Source: JAFGTP01 sp964472715 (GTDB lineage Bacteria > Fidelibacterota > UBA2242 > JAFGTP01). From it: DNA of 64,000 bases. The stretch lies in NCBI GenBank assembly GCA_964472715.1, contig CAYYMT010000002.1, forward strand, positions 6,209 through 70,208. The letters run 5' to 3'. Shown here piece by piece: positions 1 to 8,774 of this stretch (position 1 is the first letter of the stretch; each line of letters starts with the position of its first letter). The position numbers were made by a program, and so were the translations under genes. The notes below the pieces were generated by a model. The model was not told the DNA's origin and did not search any database. It worked only from the letters and a program-made list of their open reading frames with translations.

Positions 1-444
1 TTCTTTAACTACAGGGAGCGGACGGATACTTTTTGACAGAATTGTCAATTCCTCAACAAAAATGGTGATCTGACCGGTGCGGGTTTCAGTGACAGTACCG
101 GCCACGCCAATAATATCTCCCAGATCCAAAAGTTTGAAAACCTGGTATTGCTCTTCACCCAGTTTTTTTTGCTGGAAAAAGACCTGGATTTTTCCCTGTG
201 AATCCTGAAGGTCACAAAAATTGGCCTTGCCCATCTGCCTGATAGCAGTCAGACGTCCGGCCACACGCACAACCGTCTTATCCTTTATTTCTTCGTAATT
301 ATCAAGGATCTGCCGTGTAAAATGAGTTCTGTTATATTCATAGGGAAAAGGATTGATCCCCATTTCTCTGAGTTTTTCAATTTTATCTTTTCTGACATTA
401 ATTATTTCGGTTAAAGATTTACCCATCGATTCGGTATTACTCAA
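1..444 (-). CDS. lysS: Lysyl-tRNA synthetase, class II, N-terminal part (cut by window edge)
   Basis: This is the 5' part of a class II lysyl-tRNA synthetase, which charges tRNA-Lys with lysine. About 148 codons are present and the rest lies beyond base 1. The visible part is the OB-fold anticodon-binding domain, with the family-typical stretches 'INPFPYEY', 'RVAGRLTAIRQMGKANF', 'DLQDSQGKIQVFF' and 'LGDIIGVAGTVTETRTG'. No ATG is well placed. I chose a TTG start at 444 because an AAGGAG Shine-Dalgarno lies about 8 bases upstream. The gene begins one base after the prfB stop, so the two are probably co-transcribed. The catalytic core cannot be checked here, but the N-terminal domain match is clear. 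Confidence 0.93.
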   Translation of the reverse strand, partial: MSNTESMGKSLTEIINVRKDKIEKLREMGINPFPYEYNRTHFTRQILDNYEEIKDKTVVRVAGRLTAIRQMGKANFCDLQDSQGKIQVFFQQKKLGEEQYQVFKLLDLGDIIGVAGTVTETRTGQITIFVEELTILSKSIRPLPVVKE

Positions 445-445
445 T

Positions 446-1553
446 TTATTTTCTCCTTTTTGCTTGCATGATTAAATATGCATCAATAAAGTCGTCGATA
501 TTTCCATCCATGACAGCCTGTATGTTTCCGGTACTGAGATTAGTCCTGTGGTCTTTTACCATTGTGTAGGGCTGAAACACATAGGAACGGATCTGATGTC
601 CCCAGCCAATGTCAGTTTTAGTCTCTTCCACCTTATTTTTTTCTTTTTCCAGTTCTTCTTTGTGATGCTGGTAAAGACGCGCTTTCAATAATTTCATGGC
701 GCTTTCTTTATTTTTATGCTGCGACCTTTCATTCTGACACTGAACAACAATATTAGTGGGGAGATGTGTAATTCTGATAGCAGAATCGGTTTTATTCACA
801 TGCTGGCCACCAGCGCCACTGGCCCGGTATGTATCAATGCGCAGATCCTGGGAATTGATCTCAACCTCAATCGTATCATCCACCTCGGGATAAACAAAAA
901 CCGATGCAAAGGAGGTATGCCGTCTTGCATTGGAATCAAAGGGAGATATTCGCACCAACCGGTGAATTCCAGCTTCGGCTTTCAGGTAGCCATAGGCATA
1001 ATCTCCTTTTATCTCAACGGTAACATCTTTGATACCGGCCTCATCGCCTTTTAGCAGGTCAATAACTTTGGCTTTCATACCGGATTGCTCGACATACCGC
1101 AAATACATCCGTAATAGCATGTCAGCCCAGTCCTGGGATTCCGTACCTCCGGCGCCGGGGTGAATTGTCAAAATGGCATTTTTGTCATCATCTTCCCCAT
1201 TCAACATACTTTTCAGATTGAGTTTTTCAACTTTTTTGGTCAAGGGGATGAGAATATTTTCCACTTCCTGCAAAAGTTCGTCATCATCTTCCATTTCTGA
1301 CAACTCATAAAACTCAATGGCATCATTCAGTTGTTTTTTGACACTATCATATTCTTTGATGGTATCTTCAAATTTACTGATCTTGCTGGTGATCTTCTGC
1401 GCTTTTGAAGGATCATTCCAAAAATTTTCGTCAGTTGTTAAAGACCTTAGACCTTGCAGTTCCTTTTTCTTAGTTTCGACGTCAAAGAAACCTCCGCAAA
1501 TCTTCCACCTGAGGCTTTAATGTCTCAATTGTCTGTTTAATATCCAGTTCCAT
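446..1553 (-). CDS. prfB: Peptide chain release factor 2, expressed through a programmed +1 frameshift
   Basis: RF2 recognises UGA and UAA stop codons and triggers peptide release on the ribosome. The reading frame is split. A 23-codon leader from ATG 1553 (MELDIKQTIETLKPQVEDL...) meets an in-frame TGA at 1484-1482, and the rest continues in the +1 frame from GAC at 1483. The full product is about 368 residues, the normal family length. The main frame contains the SPF tripeptide (in 'VRISPFDSNARRHTSF') that reads the stop codon and the GGQ motif (in 'ASGAGGQHVNKTD') that enters the peptidyl-transferase centre. The gene lies between an Lrp-type regulator and lysS on the same strand; prfB-lysS adjacency is common in bacteria. 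The shift is autoregulatory in the family: low RF2 favours frameshifting. Confidence 0.97.
1481..1495 (-). promoter_or_regulatory. prfB programmed +1 frameshift site
   Basis: On the minus strand the site reads GGAGG TTT CTT TGA C. It has an internal Shine-Dalgarno (GGAGG, complement of 1491-1495), a slippery CTT codon (1487-1485), the in-frame TGA (1484-1482) and a following C. This is the known bacterial RF2 recoding arrangement, CTT TGA C with a closely spaced SD. Reading CTT, skipping one T and resuming at GAC joins the 23-codon leader to the main frame exactly. Confidence 0.95.
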
Positions 1554-1560
1554 TTTGACC

Positions 1561-2028
1561 TTATTTAATTAAATCTTCCGAGGGCAATAAGGAGGAAAAT
1601 TCTTTGTAACTGGAGAGAGCAATATAAGTTCTGGTCTGCAACACACCATCCCAGGATTGAATATCAGACAGTAATTTTTCCAGTGTCATGGTGTTTTGTG
1701 TCTGAATTTTTAAAAGATGCGATCCTTCGCCGGTAATGGAGTGACATTCGATGATATCACTGACTTTATGAGTGTTATCTACAAAACTGTTATAATTTTT
1801 TGACGGAGTTGTAATGACAAAAACAAAGGCTGTCACCTCTTTACCGATTTTAGAGTTGTTTACCTTGGCGTGATATCCGCTGATAATGCCTTTCTGCTCC
1901 AGTTTTCGCATTCTTTCACTGACCGCCGGAATTGTTAATCCCACCTGTTCAGCGATTTTATTTCTTTGAATTCTTCCTTCTCTCTGCAAAATATCCAAAA
2001 TTTGAACATCGATTTTATCCATCTTCAA
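1561..2028 (-). CDS. Lrp/AsnC-family transcriptional regulator
   Basis: A 155-residue regulator of the feast/famine (Lrp/AsnC) family. Residues 4-60 form the winged helix-turn-helix ('DKIDVQILDILQREGRIQRNKIAEQVGLT' region, then 'AVSERMRKLEQKGIISGYHA'), and the rest is the RAM/AsnC ligand-binding and oligomerisation domain ('TAFVFVITTPSK', 'ECHSITGEGSHLLKIQ'). Such proteins usually bind amino acids and form octamers. A TTG at 2028 has an AGGAG Shine-Dalgarno five bases upstream, while the alternative ATG at 2022 is 11 bases away, so TTG is preferred. It ends 7 bases before the prfB start. The effector and targets cannot be read from sequence. Confidence 0.9.
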   Translation of the reverse strand: MKMDKIDVQILDILQREGRIQRNKIAEQVGLTIPAVSERMRKLEQKGIISGYHAKVNNSKIGKEVTAFVFVITTPSKNYNSFVDNTHKVSDIIECHSITGEGSHLLKIQTQNTMTLEKLLSDIQSWDGVLQTRTYIALSSYKEFSSLLPSEDLIK

Positions 2029-2063
2029 TTGAACTCCTGTTCTTTATTTTTGATTAAATTTAT

Positions 2064-2582
2064 TTAAGTAATCCATGAATAAATCAAGATACTCACGGAC
2101 ACAATATTTAATACATTTAAAATTTTTGGTAAATTATCAAAAAACTGACGATTTTTTGTTTTCGGAATGATTATTACCATATCATTCCCGATTTTTGGTT
2201 CAGTTCGAAATTTACCTTTTTGCAGGAAATACTCCAAATTAATAATTTGTTGAAGTATCTTTTCATTACTTTTTAAATTTTGAACTTCCCCAATTAATTC
2301 GATTTTACTCAAATCAGCCGAGGCTTTAGGCCCGCCGGCCAGAGAAATAATGTCCACCAGGCCGGCATATTCCGGCACAATATAAACGCCGGGATTATGA
2401 ATTTCACCCCAAATACTGATTTTGTGATTTTCATTATTTAAAAAAGCAGAATCCCGCCGGGCAACCACTTCAAAACCTCTCACCTGCGGTGTAAAATTAT
2501 TTGACTGCCCCTGTTGACCGAACAATACCTTCAAAAATATTATACAGCAAAGGATTGTTTTATATAGATTTTTCTTATTCAT
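2064..2582 (-). CDS. Small SLBB-domain exported protein
   Basis: A protein of about 172 residues with a hydrophobic N-terminus that looks like a signal peptide ('TILCCIIFLKVLFGQ'). It is followed by an SLBB (soluble ligand-binding beta-grasp) motif, 'ISIWGEIHNPGVYIVPEYAG', with the usual continuation 'LVDIISLAGGPK'. A C-terminal hydrophobic helix ('VLNIVSVSILIYSWI') could anchor it. SLBB domains occur in polysaccharide-export (Wza-like) and ComEA-like proteins. This one is much shorter than Wza and lacks the Poly_export domain, so a role in capsule export is only a guess. I prefer ATG 2582 over a TTG two codons upstream; neither has a convincing ribosome-binding site. Confidence 0.75.
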   Translation of the reverse strand: MNKKNLYKTILCCIIFLKVLFGQQGQSNNFTPQVRGFEVVARRDSAFLNNENHKISIWGEIHNPGVYIVPEYAGLVDIISLAGGPKASADLSKIELIGEVQNLKSNEKILQQIINLEYFLQKGKFRTEPKIGNDMVIIIPKTKNRQFFDNLPKILNVLNIVSVSILIYSWIT

Positions 2583-2776
2583 TTCCAATAATCAATATTT
2601 CTAAATAAATTAAAACAGTCAACACGGTTAATTCATAATTCGTAACCTTTACAAAAAGCCTCATAATTTCAACTTTAAAAGACAAATTTGCAACCATCTT
2701 ATGAAGATAATTTTTTATGCCATAGCAAAATTTCAATAATTTAACTAACCAACTGAACAAAAGTGTCTTAATTAAA

Positions 2777-3544
2777 TTATTTATCACTGAAGAAAAGTTT
2801 ATTCAGAAATCCGCGCAGAGTATCTTCATTGAGATTACGGTAAAACATGCCTTCGTAAGCAACAGAAATTTTTTGCGTTTCCTCACTGACAACAACAATG
2901 ACAGCATCAGATTCTTCTGAAAGGCCAAGTGCGGCACGATGGCGGGTTCCGACCATCTGTGTCAAATCGGGATTCTGAGAGAGCGGCAATATACATCCGG
3001 CGGCCTCGATCATATTATTCTGGATCAGTATTGCGCCGTCATGCAGAGGCGATTCGGGATTGAATATCGATACCATCAAATTGGAACTGACTTTAGCATT
3101 CATTTCAGTCCCTTGTTCCTTGATGGTTTTCAGCATATTTTCCTTGGAAAGCACAACCAGACCGCCCCATTTTCGTCGTGAAAGTTCCAGGGCGGTATCG
3201 ATGATCTCTTCGATCAACCGTGATTTCTGCTTATGGGTGAACCGTCCGAAGAACCGGCTTTGCCCCACATTGATCAAAATCCGCCGCAATTCCGGCTGAA
3301 AAATGATCACAAAGGCAATCACCCAAATAGTCCTTAAATTTCCCATTAAAAAGGAGATGGACTGCAGGTTTAAAATATTGGAAATAAAGGATAACAGAAA
3401 TATGATGATGAGGCCAATGATCATCTGACCGGCCCTTGAATCCCTAAAAAATTTATACAGATACAAAAAAATAAAATAGACCAGAACAATATCCAGAATA
3501 TCCCAAATTGTAACTGTTATGAATTTATAGGTGAATAATTCCAT
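2777..3544 (-). CDS. cdaA: Diadenylate cyclase CdaA/DacA (c-di-AMP synthase)
   Basis: A membrane-bound diadenylate cyclase of 255 residues, which makes the second messenger c-di-AMP from two ATP. Residues 1-90 hold about three membrane helices, and residues 100-250 form the DisA_N (DAC) domain. The two catalytic motifs are intact: DGA at about 169-171 ('PLHDGAIL') and RHR at about 201-203 ('VGTRHRAALGL'). The length and architecture are those of CdaA rather than DisA. It follows folP by two bases, so it belongs to the ftsH-folP-cdaA string. The usual partners CdaR and GlmM are not next to it. c-di-AMP typically controls potassium and osmolyte balance and cell-wall homeostasis. Confidence 0.95.
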   Translation of the reverse strand: MELFTYKFITVTIWDILDIVLVYFIFLYLYKFFRDSRAGQMIIGLIIIFLLSFISNILNLQSISFLMGNLRTIWVIAFVIIFQPELRRILINVGQSRFFGRFTHKQKSRLIEEIIDTALELSRRKWGGLVVLSKENMLKTIKEQGTEMNAKVSSNLMVSIFNPESPLHDGAILIQNNMIEAAGCILPLSQNPDLTQMVGTRHRAALGLSEESDAVIVVVSEETQKISVAYEGMFYRNLNEDTLRGFLNKLFFSDK

Positions 3545-3546
3545 TT

Positions 3547-4740
3547 TTATTTCTTTCCAATGATTTCATCCGCGACCCTGACAGCCCGGAACGTTTCTTT
3601 GACATCATGAACGCGAACAATGTCCGCTCCATTCAATATTGATGCTGTTACCGCAGCCAGTGTTCCTTCCAGTCGTTCATCAGCAGGCAAGTCCAGCAAA
3701 TTACCAATAAAAGATTTTCGTGATGGTCCTACCAATAATGGATAACCGGCACTTTTGAATTCATTTAAATAACGAATTATATCGTAATTTTTCCGCCAGG
3801 GCTTACCGAACCCGATTCCCGGGTCCAGAACAATTTTGGTCTTATCAATTCCCGAATTTTTTAACTTTCCGGCAGATTTCCAAAGGTACGCTAAAATTTC
3901 ATCGATCATATTTTCATAGACCGGTTTTTTTTGCATATTTTGGGGTGTTCCCTGAATGTGCATCAAAACTGCAGATGCTTTATTTTTTGCAATAACTTCG
4001 ACCATTTTCTCATCAAAATTCAGGCCGCTTATATCGTTGACAATATCCGCACCGGCTGTCAGCGCTTTTTCCGCCACTTCACTTTTGTAAGTATCAATTG
4101 AGATTGGTATGTCATTTTTTTGTCTGATTTTTTCTATCACCGGTATGACACGGGATAGCTCTGTTTTGAGATCAACTGCTGCTGCGCCGGGGCGGGTGGA
4201 TTCGCCGCCGATATCAATAATATCAGCCCCTTGCTCAATCATCTTCATGGCATGGCCGTAAGCCTTTTCTTCGCCGGAGTAATGACCGCCATCTGAAAAA
4301 GAGTCCGGCGTCACATTCAAAATTCCCATGATCAAGGTTTTTTTTGACAAATCAAACCGCTGCTGTCCCACTTCAAAAATAGTCCCGGAACTTTTACTCA
4401 GAAATTCTTTCAATTCCTGCTGCAAACGCTCCAACCCGAAGCATTGGTAATCCAGGCTGGCCACCAGTTGTTTAAATTGTTTCCGCGTACCAAAGATGAT
4501 TGCCGGTTTCGAATCGATTGAACAATTAGCAGCGCCTTTTGAAACGGCTGCTTCGCCCCCGATTGATAACATTTGCTGTTTCAAAATATTACAGCCGGCA
4601 GCCGGCAGCGGCGGAGTTTTCAGGATAATAAACTCACCCTTTTCCAGCATAATATTGATTCCTGCCGGATCCACCTGGCACCGCGCCATCTCCAGTTTTA
4701 ACTGGTTTTTATCATTTATCGTCAGCTGTCTCAGCATCAC
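3547..4740 (-). CDS. folP: Dihydropteroate synthase with N-terminal extension
   Basis: Dihydropteroate synthase joins p-aminobenzoate to dihydropterin pyrophosphate in folate synthesis. The TIM-barrel domain spans about residues 120-397 and carries the signatures 'GILNVTPDSFSDGG', 'GGESTRPGA', 'IDTYKSEVAEKAL', 'DPGIGFGK', 'GPSRKSF' and 'RVHDVKE'. The protein is longer than the roughly 280-residue classical enzyme because of about 115 extra N-terminal residues of unrecognised function; similar extensions exist in some DHPS proteins. The frame can start at GTG 4740 or ATG 4737, overlapping the end of ftsH by 26-29 bases, which suggests translational coupling. A later start would shorten only the extension. 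Confidence 0.94.
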   Translation of the reverse strand: MMLRQLTINDKNQLKLEMARCQVDPAGINIMLEKGEFIILKTPPLPAAGCNILKQQMLSIGGEAAVSKGAANCSIDSKPAIIFGTRKQFKQLVASLDYQCFGLERLQQELKEFLSKSSGTIFEVGQQRFDLSKKTLIMGILNVTPDSFSDGGHYSGEEKAYGHAMKMIEQGADIIDIGGESTRPGAAAVDLKTELSRVIPVIEKIRQKNDIPISIDTYKSEVAEKALTAGADIVNDISGLNFDEKMVEVIAKNKASAVLMHIQGTPQNMQKKPVYENMIDEILAYLWKSAGKLKNSGIDKTKIVLDPGIGFGKPWRKNYDIIRYLNEFKSAGYPLLVGPSRKSFIGNLLDLPADERLEGTLAAVTASILNGADIVRVHDVKETFRAVRVADEIIGKK

Positions 4741-6790
4741 CTGTTTTATCTCTGTTCTTCTTGTCTACATTTTCTTCTGATGCCGGTTTCTCATTATCAT
4801 CTGTATTTTCTGTATTTTTTCCCGATTCTTCTTTTTTTTGCTTTGGATCATCCGGCTGGTTGGTTTGTATTTTTTCCGCAGGCTTTATCGCTACTTTTTC
4901 ACCATTAATTACCTTTTTGATTTCATCGGCATCAAGTATTTCGTGCTCTAACAGAGCCTGTGCCAGCAATTCCAGTTCTTCACTTCTTTCTTTCAGAATT
5001 TCCACTGCTTGCTGCTGTGCTTCTTCAACAATTTTTCGTACTTCCTGGTCAATGACTTTCGCAGTCTCCTCGCTAAAATCACGGTGCTGAGAGATTTCTC
5101 TGCCTAAAAATATTTCTTCCTGCTTTTTACCAAAGGTTAGTGGTCCGAGTTTTTCACTCATTCCCCATTCACAAACCATTTTTCGTGCCATACCGGTGGC
5201 TCTTTCAATATCATTGCCGGCGCCGGTGGAGAGGTCATTAAAAACCATTTGTTCGGCAGCCCGGCCACCCAGTAATATTCCCAGACGTCCCTGAATATAA
5301 CTTCTGGAGTAATTATGTCTGTCATCCAGAGGCAATTGGTGAGTCACACCCATGGCTCTTCCACGAGGAATAATGGTCACTTTGTGAATCGGGTCAGCTT
5401 CGGGAATATTTAACGCCACAAGTACGTGTCCGGCTTCATGATAAGCCGTCAATTTGCGTTCTTCTTCGCTAATAACCATACTCTTGCGTTCTTTGCCCAT
5501 CATGACCTTATCTTTGGCATCCTCAAAATCTATATTCTGAACCTTATCTTTACCGCGCCGGGCAGCCAGCAATGCCGCCTCATTAACAAGATTCGCAAGA
5601 TCAGCTCCTACAAGTCCGGGAGTTCCCCTGGCGATTACTTTGATATCAACATCTTCATCCAGTGGAATTTCTTTGGTATGTACCTCTAAAATACCGGCGC
5701 GTCCATTGACATCCGGTGAATCCACTATGATCTGACGGTCAAAGCGTCCGGGCCGCAATAAGGCATTATCCAGCACATCAGGCCGGTTGGTAGCGGCGAT
5801 AATGATAATATTTGTATTTTCATCAAATCCATCCATCTCAACCAGTAGCTGATTCAGGGTCTGTTCACGCTCATCATGTCCGCCACCGAGGCCGGCGCCG
5901 CGATGACGGCCTACTGCATCAATCTCATCAATAAAGATAATACAAGGTGCATTTTTCTTTCCCTGCTGAAAAAGATCACGCACACGTGACGCCCCGACAC
6001 CTACGAACATCTCCACAAAATCGGCACCACTGATACTAAAAAAAGGCACACCGGCTTCTCCGGCAACCGCTTTGGCCAACAGCGTTTTTCCGGTGCCCGG
6101 AGGTCCCAATAATAAGGCGCCTTTCGGTATTTTACCACCCAGTTTAGAAAACTTCTCAGGTGATTTCAAAAATTCAATCACTTCTTCCAACTCTTCTTTT
6201 GCTTCCTGGCAGCCGGCAACATTTTTAAAAGTTGTCTTTGGTGTATCGGCTGTCCAAAGTTTTGCCTTACTTTTACCAAATCCAAAAACACCTTTGTTAT
6301 TATTGCCCTGCATACGGCGAATAATAAAGATCCATACACCAATGATCAAAAGCCAGGGTAAAAAATTCAACAGATAAGCGGTCCATTCACTATTATCCTG
6401 CTTAAAATTTATTTCAATCCCTTTGGCTTTCCATTCATTCAGCATATCACTGTCAATGAATGGCAATGTTATCACGAACTTTTTAACTTCCAATTCCCGT
6501 CCGCCAATATTGATAGTGATCTTATTGATCAATTCACCGTGAAGTTCTTTATCTACTACGAGGATGGATTTTATATTACCCTGTTCTAATTGTTGCGCAT
6601 ATTGGGTATAGGTAAACTTTACTTCTTCGCCGGGAGATTTGCCCAAAATTCCGAATAAAATAATCGTACTGACAATAATAATCAGCCACATCATGGAAGT
6701 TTTCGAGGCTTGCTTCCATTTAAAATCATTATTTTTATCAGGTTTTTTATTGTCCTTATTTGGTTTTTTATTTTTTTTATTATCGCTCAT
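4712..6790 (-). CDS. ftsH: ATP-dependent zinc metalloprotease FtsH
   Basis: A membrane-anchored AAA+ protease of 692 residues that degrades misfolded membrane proteins and selected regulators. Residues 1-30 are a Lys/Asn/Asp-rich cytoplasmic tail, with membrane helices at about 33-50 and 140-158 flanking the periplasmic FtsH_ext domain. The AAA domain has Walker A GPPGTGKT (about 229-236), Walker B 'CIIFIDEIDAVG', the pore motif 'MFVGVGASRVRD' and the second region of homology 'ATNRPDVLDNALLRPGRFDRQ' region. The zinc protease has HEAGH at 451-455. The C-terminal 60 residues are a highly charged, probably disordered tail. It follows hpt by 15 bases and overlaps folP, the common hpt-ftsH-folP order. 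Confidence 0.98.
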   Translation of the reverse strand: MSDNKKNKKPNKDNKKPDKNNDFKWKQASKTSMMWLIIIVSTIILFGILGKSPGEEVKFTYTQYAQQLEQGNIKSILVVDKELHGELINKITINIGGRELEVKKFVITLPFIDSDMLNEWKAKGIEINFKQDNSEWTAYLLNFLPWLLIIGVWIFIIRRMQGNNNKGVFGFGKSKAKLWTADTPKTTFKNVAGCQEAKEELEEVIEFLKSPEKFSKLGGKIPKGALLLGPPGTGKTLLAKAVAGEAGVPFFSISGADFVEMFVGVGASRVRDLFQQGKKNAPCIIFIDEIDAVGRHRGAGLGGGHDEREQTLNQLLVEMDGFDENTNIIIIAATNRPDVLDNALLRPGRFDRQIIVDSPDVNGRAGILEVHTKEIPLDEDVDIKVIARGTPGLVGADLANLVNEAALLAARRGKDKVQNIDFEDAKDKVMMGKERKSMVISEEERKLTAYHEAGHVLVALNIPEADPIHKVTIIPRGRAMGVTHQLPLDDRHNYSRSYIQGRLGILLGGRAAEQMVFNDLSTGAGNDIERATGMARKMVCEWGMSEKLGPLTFGKKQEEIFLGREISQHRDFSEETAKVIDQEVRKIVEEAQQQAVEILKERSEELELLAQALLEHEILDADEIKKVINGEKVAIKPAEKIQTNQPDDPKQKKEESGKNTENTDDNEKPASEENVDKKNRDKTGDAETADDK

Positions 6791-6805
6791 TCATTTTCCT
6801 TTTTA

Positions 6806-7366
6806 TTATATATCCACAGAATAAATTGCTTTAAGATTTCTCAAATTTTGGGCCAGGTCCAGTCCGTATCCCACCACATATTTATCCGGTACTGTAAAGC
6901 CGATATAGTCGATAGGTTCCGGTGTCTTAGTATACTCTTTTGTCAAAAGCGTTACGAAGCGGACGGAACTGGTGCCACTCTCTTCCATGCGACGTTTGAG
7001 AAATTTCATAGAGAGGCCGGTGTCGATAATGTCCTCCACAACCAACACATCGCGTCCGGTTATGTCACAGCTTATATCCTTTAACAAACGAACAGTTCCG
7101 CTGGATTTGGTTTTATTCTGATACGAGGATATTTTAATGAAATCAACTTCCGCATCCAGATCCAGTTCGCGAAACAGATCAGCAAAAAATATAAAACTAC
7201 CATTCAGTACACCAATAATAATAGGTATTTTACCTTTATAGTCATTACTAATTTTGGCCGCCAGTTCTTTTACTCTTGCTCTTATTTTTTCTTCGGATAT
7301 CAACACCGAAAGTCTTCTACCGGAAAACTCTCCATAATTTTCATTAAGCACGATATCTTTTGGCAT
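6806..7366 (-). CDS. hpt: Hypoxanthine phosphoribosyltransferase
   Basis: A purine-salvage enzyme of 186 residues that converts hypoxanthine (and usually guanine) plus PRPP into IMP or GMP. The PRPP-binding motif is at about 108-120 ('VLVVEDIIDTGLSM'). Other family features are 'IIIGVLNGSFIFFADL', the flexible-loop Ser-Tyr ('KISSYQNKTKSSG') and the base-binding C-terminus ('DYIGFTVPDKYVVGYGLD'). Length is typical of bacterial Hpt. It starts one base after the tilS stop codon, and tilS-hpt-ftsH is conserved in many phyla, which supports the assignment. Confidence 0.97.
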   Translation of the reverse strand: MPKDIVLNENYGEFSGRRLSVLISEEKIRARVKELAAKISNDYKGKIPIIIGVLNGSFIFFADLFRELDLDAEVDFIKISSYQNKTKSSGTVRLLKDISCDITGRDVLVVEDIIDTGLSMKFLKRRMEESGTSSVRFVTLLTKEYTKTPEPIDYIGFTVPDKYVVGYGLDLAQNLRNLKAIYSVDI

Positions 7367-7367
7367 T

Positions 7368-8768
7368 TCAGAGTTCCTTATATTCTAATTTTAATATTTT
7401 TCTCGTCTTTTTTGTAATTTTTACATGGTCACTGATCTGCATTCCGCAAACCCATATAATTTTTTCTTCATCCCATAAAAGCGGAATGTGGTCCTTCAAA
7501 AACCTGGGAATTTTATTATCAATAAAAAAATCACTTAATTTTTTCTTAAACTGACTACCCAGGGGTGAAAAACTATCTCCCTGCCGCCAATGTCTTAATC
7601 TTAATTTTCCACGAATTTTATCAGCATCAATATATTCAACAGACCTTGAATTATTAACACTGGTAAAGTCCTCAAACTTAATAAATTTAGATGTAAATAT
7701 GAAAGAATCCCGGGTATATATTTTTCCGGGCCTTATTTCCAGTTCCTCCCAGGCAATGATTTTTTTGTTCAAAATGACCAGATTTTCACGGTTCACCAGC
7801 ACAACGATATTTTTAAAAGGCTCAATATAACGGCCGGTATCCGATGAAAAAATCAGGTCTTCAATCCTTTGCATATAATGAAATGACGGATAGTTATAAA
7901 TTTTATTGTTAATTTCATGAAATCCCGCCAGCAGCACCTCTTTTCGAATAACAGGTTCCAGTTTTTTCAGTTTTTCAATACCAAATTCCAAATAACCGGC
8001 AGTAATTCTGCCGGCGCATTGGGAAAACTGTTTCCGGGCAATCTTTTTTATAAAGGATAAATATTCCAGAATTATTTTCGAAAAATTATTCATATTGTTG
8101 TCAATACTGGGGTTTAAATATTTACGAATTTCCGGTAAAATTGTGTTGCGAATGACATTTCTCTGGCACTCATTTTCAAAATTGGTATGGTCATCATGAT
8201 AAGGGATTTTATGAATTTCCGCATATTGACAGAGATTGGTTTTTTGCGCAAACATGAGGGGACGAATTATATTATCCCGTTTTACTTCAATACCGGTCAG
8301 ACCGTGCAGCCCTGTCCCATTGATCAGCCGCATCAAAATTGTTTCCGTATTATCACTTTGAATATGGGCGGTAGCAATGGTGGCATTCCCGATTTCACGG
8401 GCGGTTTTCTCAAAAAATTGATACCGGAGCCGCCGGCCGGCCATCTCAAAAGAAATGCCCATTTTTCCGGCTAATGTTCCGACGTCGGCACGCTCTGTGT
8501 ATAGTTTGATCTCAAGTTGACGGCAATAAACCCGAACCAGTTCCTCATCATCATCAGAGGCTCCATCACGGGTTAAATGATTAAAATGCGCGGCGGAAAG
8601 ATTGTATTTAAAAGATTCTTTAAATTTCCATAACAAATGTAATAATACCATTGAATCAACGCCACCGGACACACAGACAAGGATATGCCGCGAAGAAGAT
8701 AACAGATTTTCCGATTCACAAAAATTCAGAAAATCATCTTCAATATTTTGTTTCTCACTGGAATGCAT
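7368..8768 (-). CDS. tilS: tRNA(Ile)-lysidine synthase TilS
   Basis: TilS modifies the wobble cytidine of the tRNA-Ile CAU anticodon to lysidine, so that the tRNA reads AUA and is charged with isoleucine. The P-loop ATP-pyrophosphatase motif SGGVDS is at residues 34-39 ('VCVSGGVDSMVLLHLL'). It is followed by 'AAHFNHLTR', 'ATAHIQSDNTETILMRL' and 'GLHGLTGIEVKRDNIIRPLM'. The C-terminal TilS domain appears near residues 390-460 ('LRLRHWRQGDSFSPLGS', 'KKLSDFFIDNKIPR'). At 466 residues it is full length. It lies 6 bases after the upstream hydrolase gene. No clear Shine-Dalgarno precedes the ATG. Confidence 0.96.
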   Translation of the reverse strand: MHSSEKQNIEDDFLNFCESENLLSSSRHILVCVSGGVDSMVLLHLLWKFKESFKYNLSAAHFNHLTRDGASDDDEELVRVYCRQLEIKLYTERADVGTLAGKMGISFEMAGRRLRYQFFEKTAREIGNATIATAHIQSDNTETILMRLINGTGLHGLTGIEVKRDNIIRPLMFAQKTNLCQYAEIHKIPYHDDHTNFENECQRNVIRNTILPEIRKYLNPSIDNNMNNFSKIILEYLSFIKKIARKQFSQCAGRITAGYLEFGIEKLKKLEPVIRKEVLLAGFHEINNKIYNYPSFHYMQRIEDLIFSSDTGRYIEPFKNIVVLVNRENLVILNKKIIAWEELEIRPGKIYTRDSFIFTSKFIKFEDFTSVNNSRSVEYIDADKIRGKLRLRHWRQGDSFSPLGSQFKKKLSDFFIDNKIPRFLKDHIPLLWDEEKIIWVCGMQISDHVKITKKTRKILKLEYKEL

Positions 8769-8774
8769 AATTTA

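Noticed and set aside
2575..2787. A 70-residue minus-strand open frame between cdaA and the SLBB gene
   Set aside because: No ribosome-binding site, overlaps both neighbours, low-complexity hydrophobic and Lys-rich sequence with no family likeness. Bases 2583-2776 are treated as intergenic.
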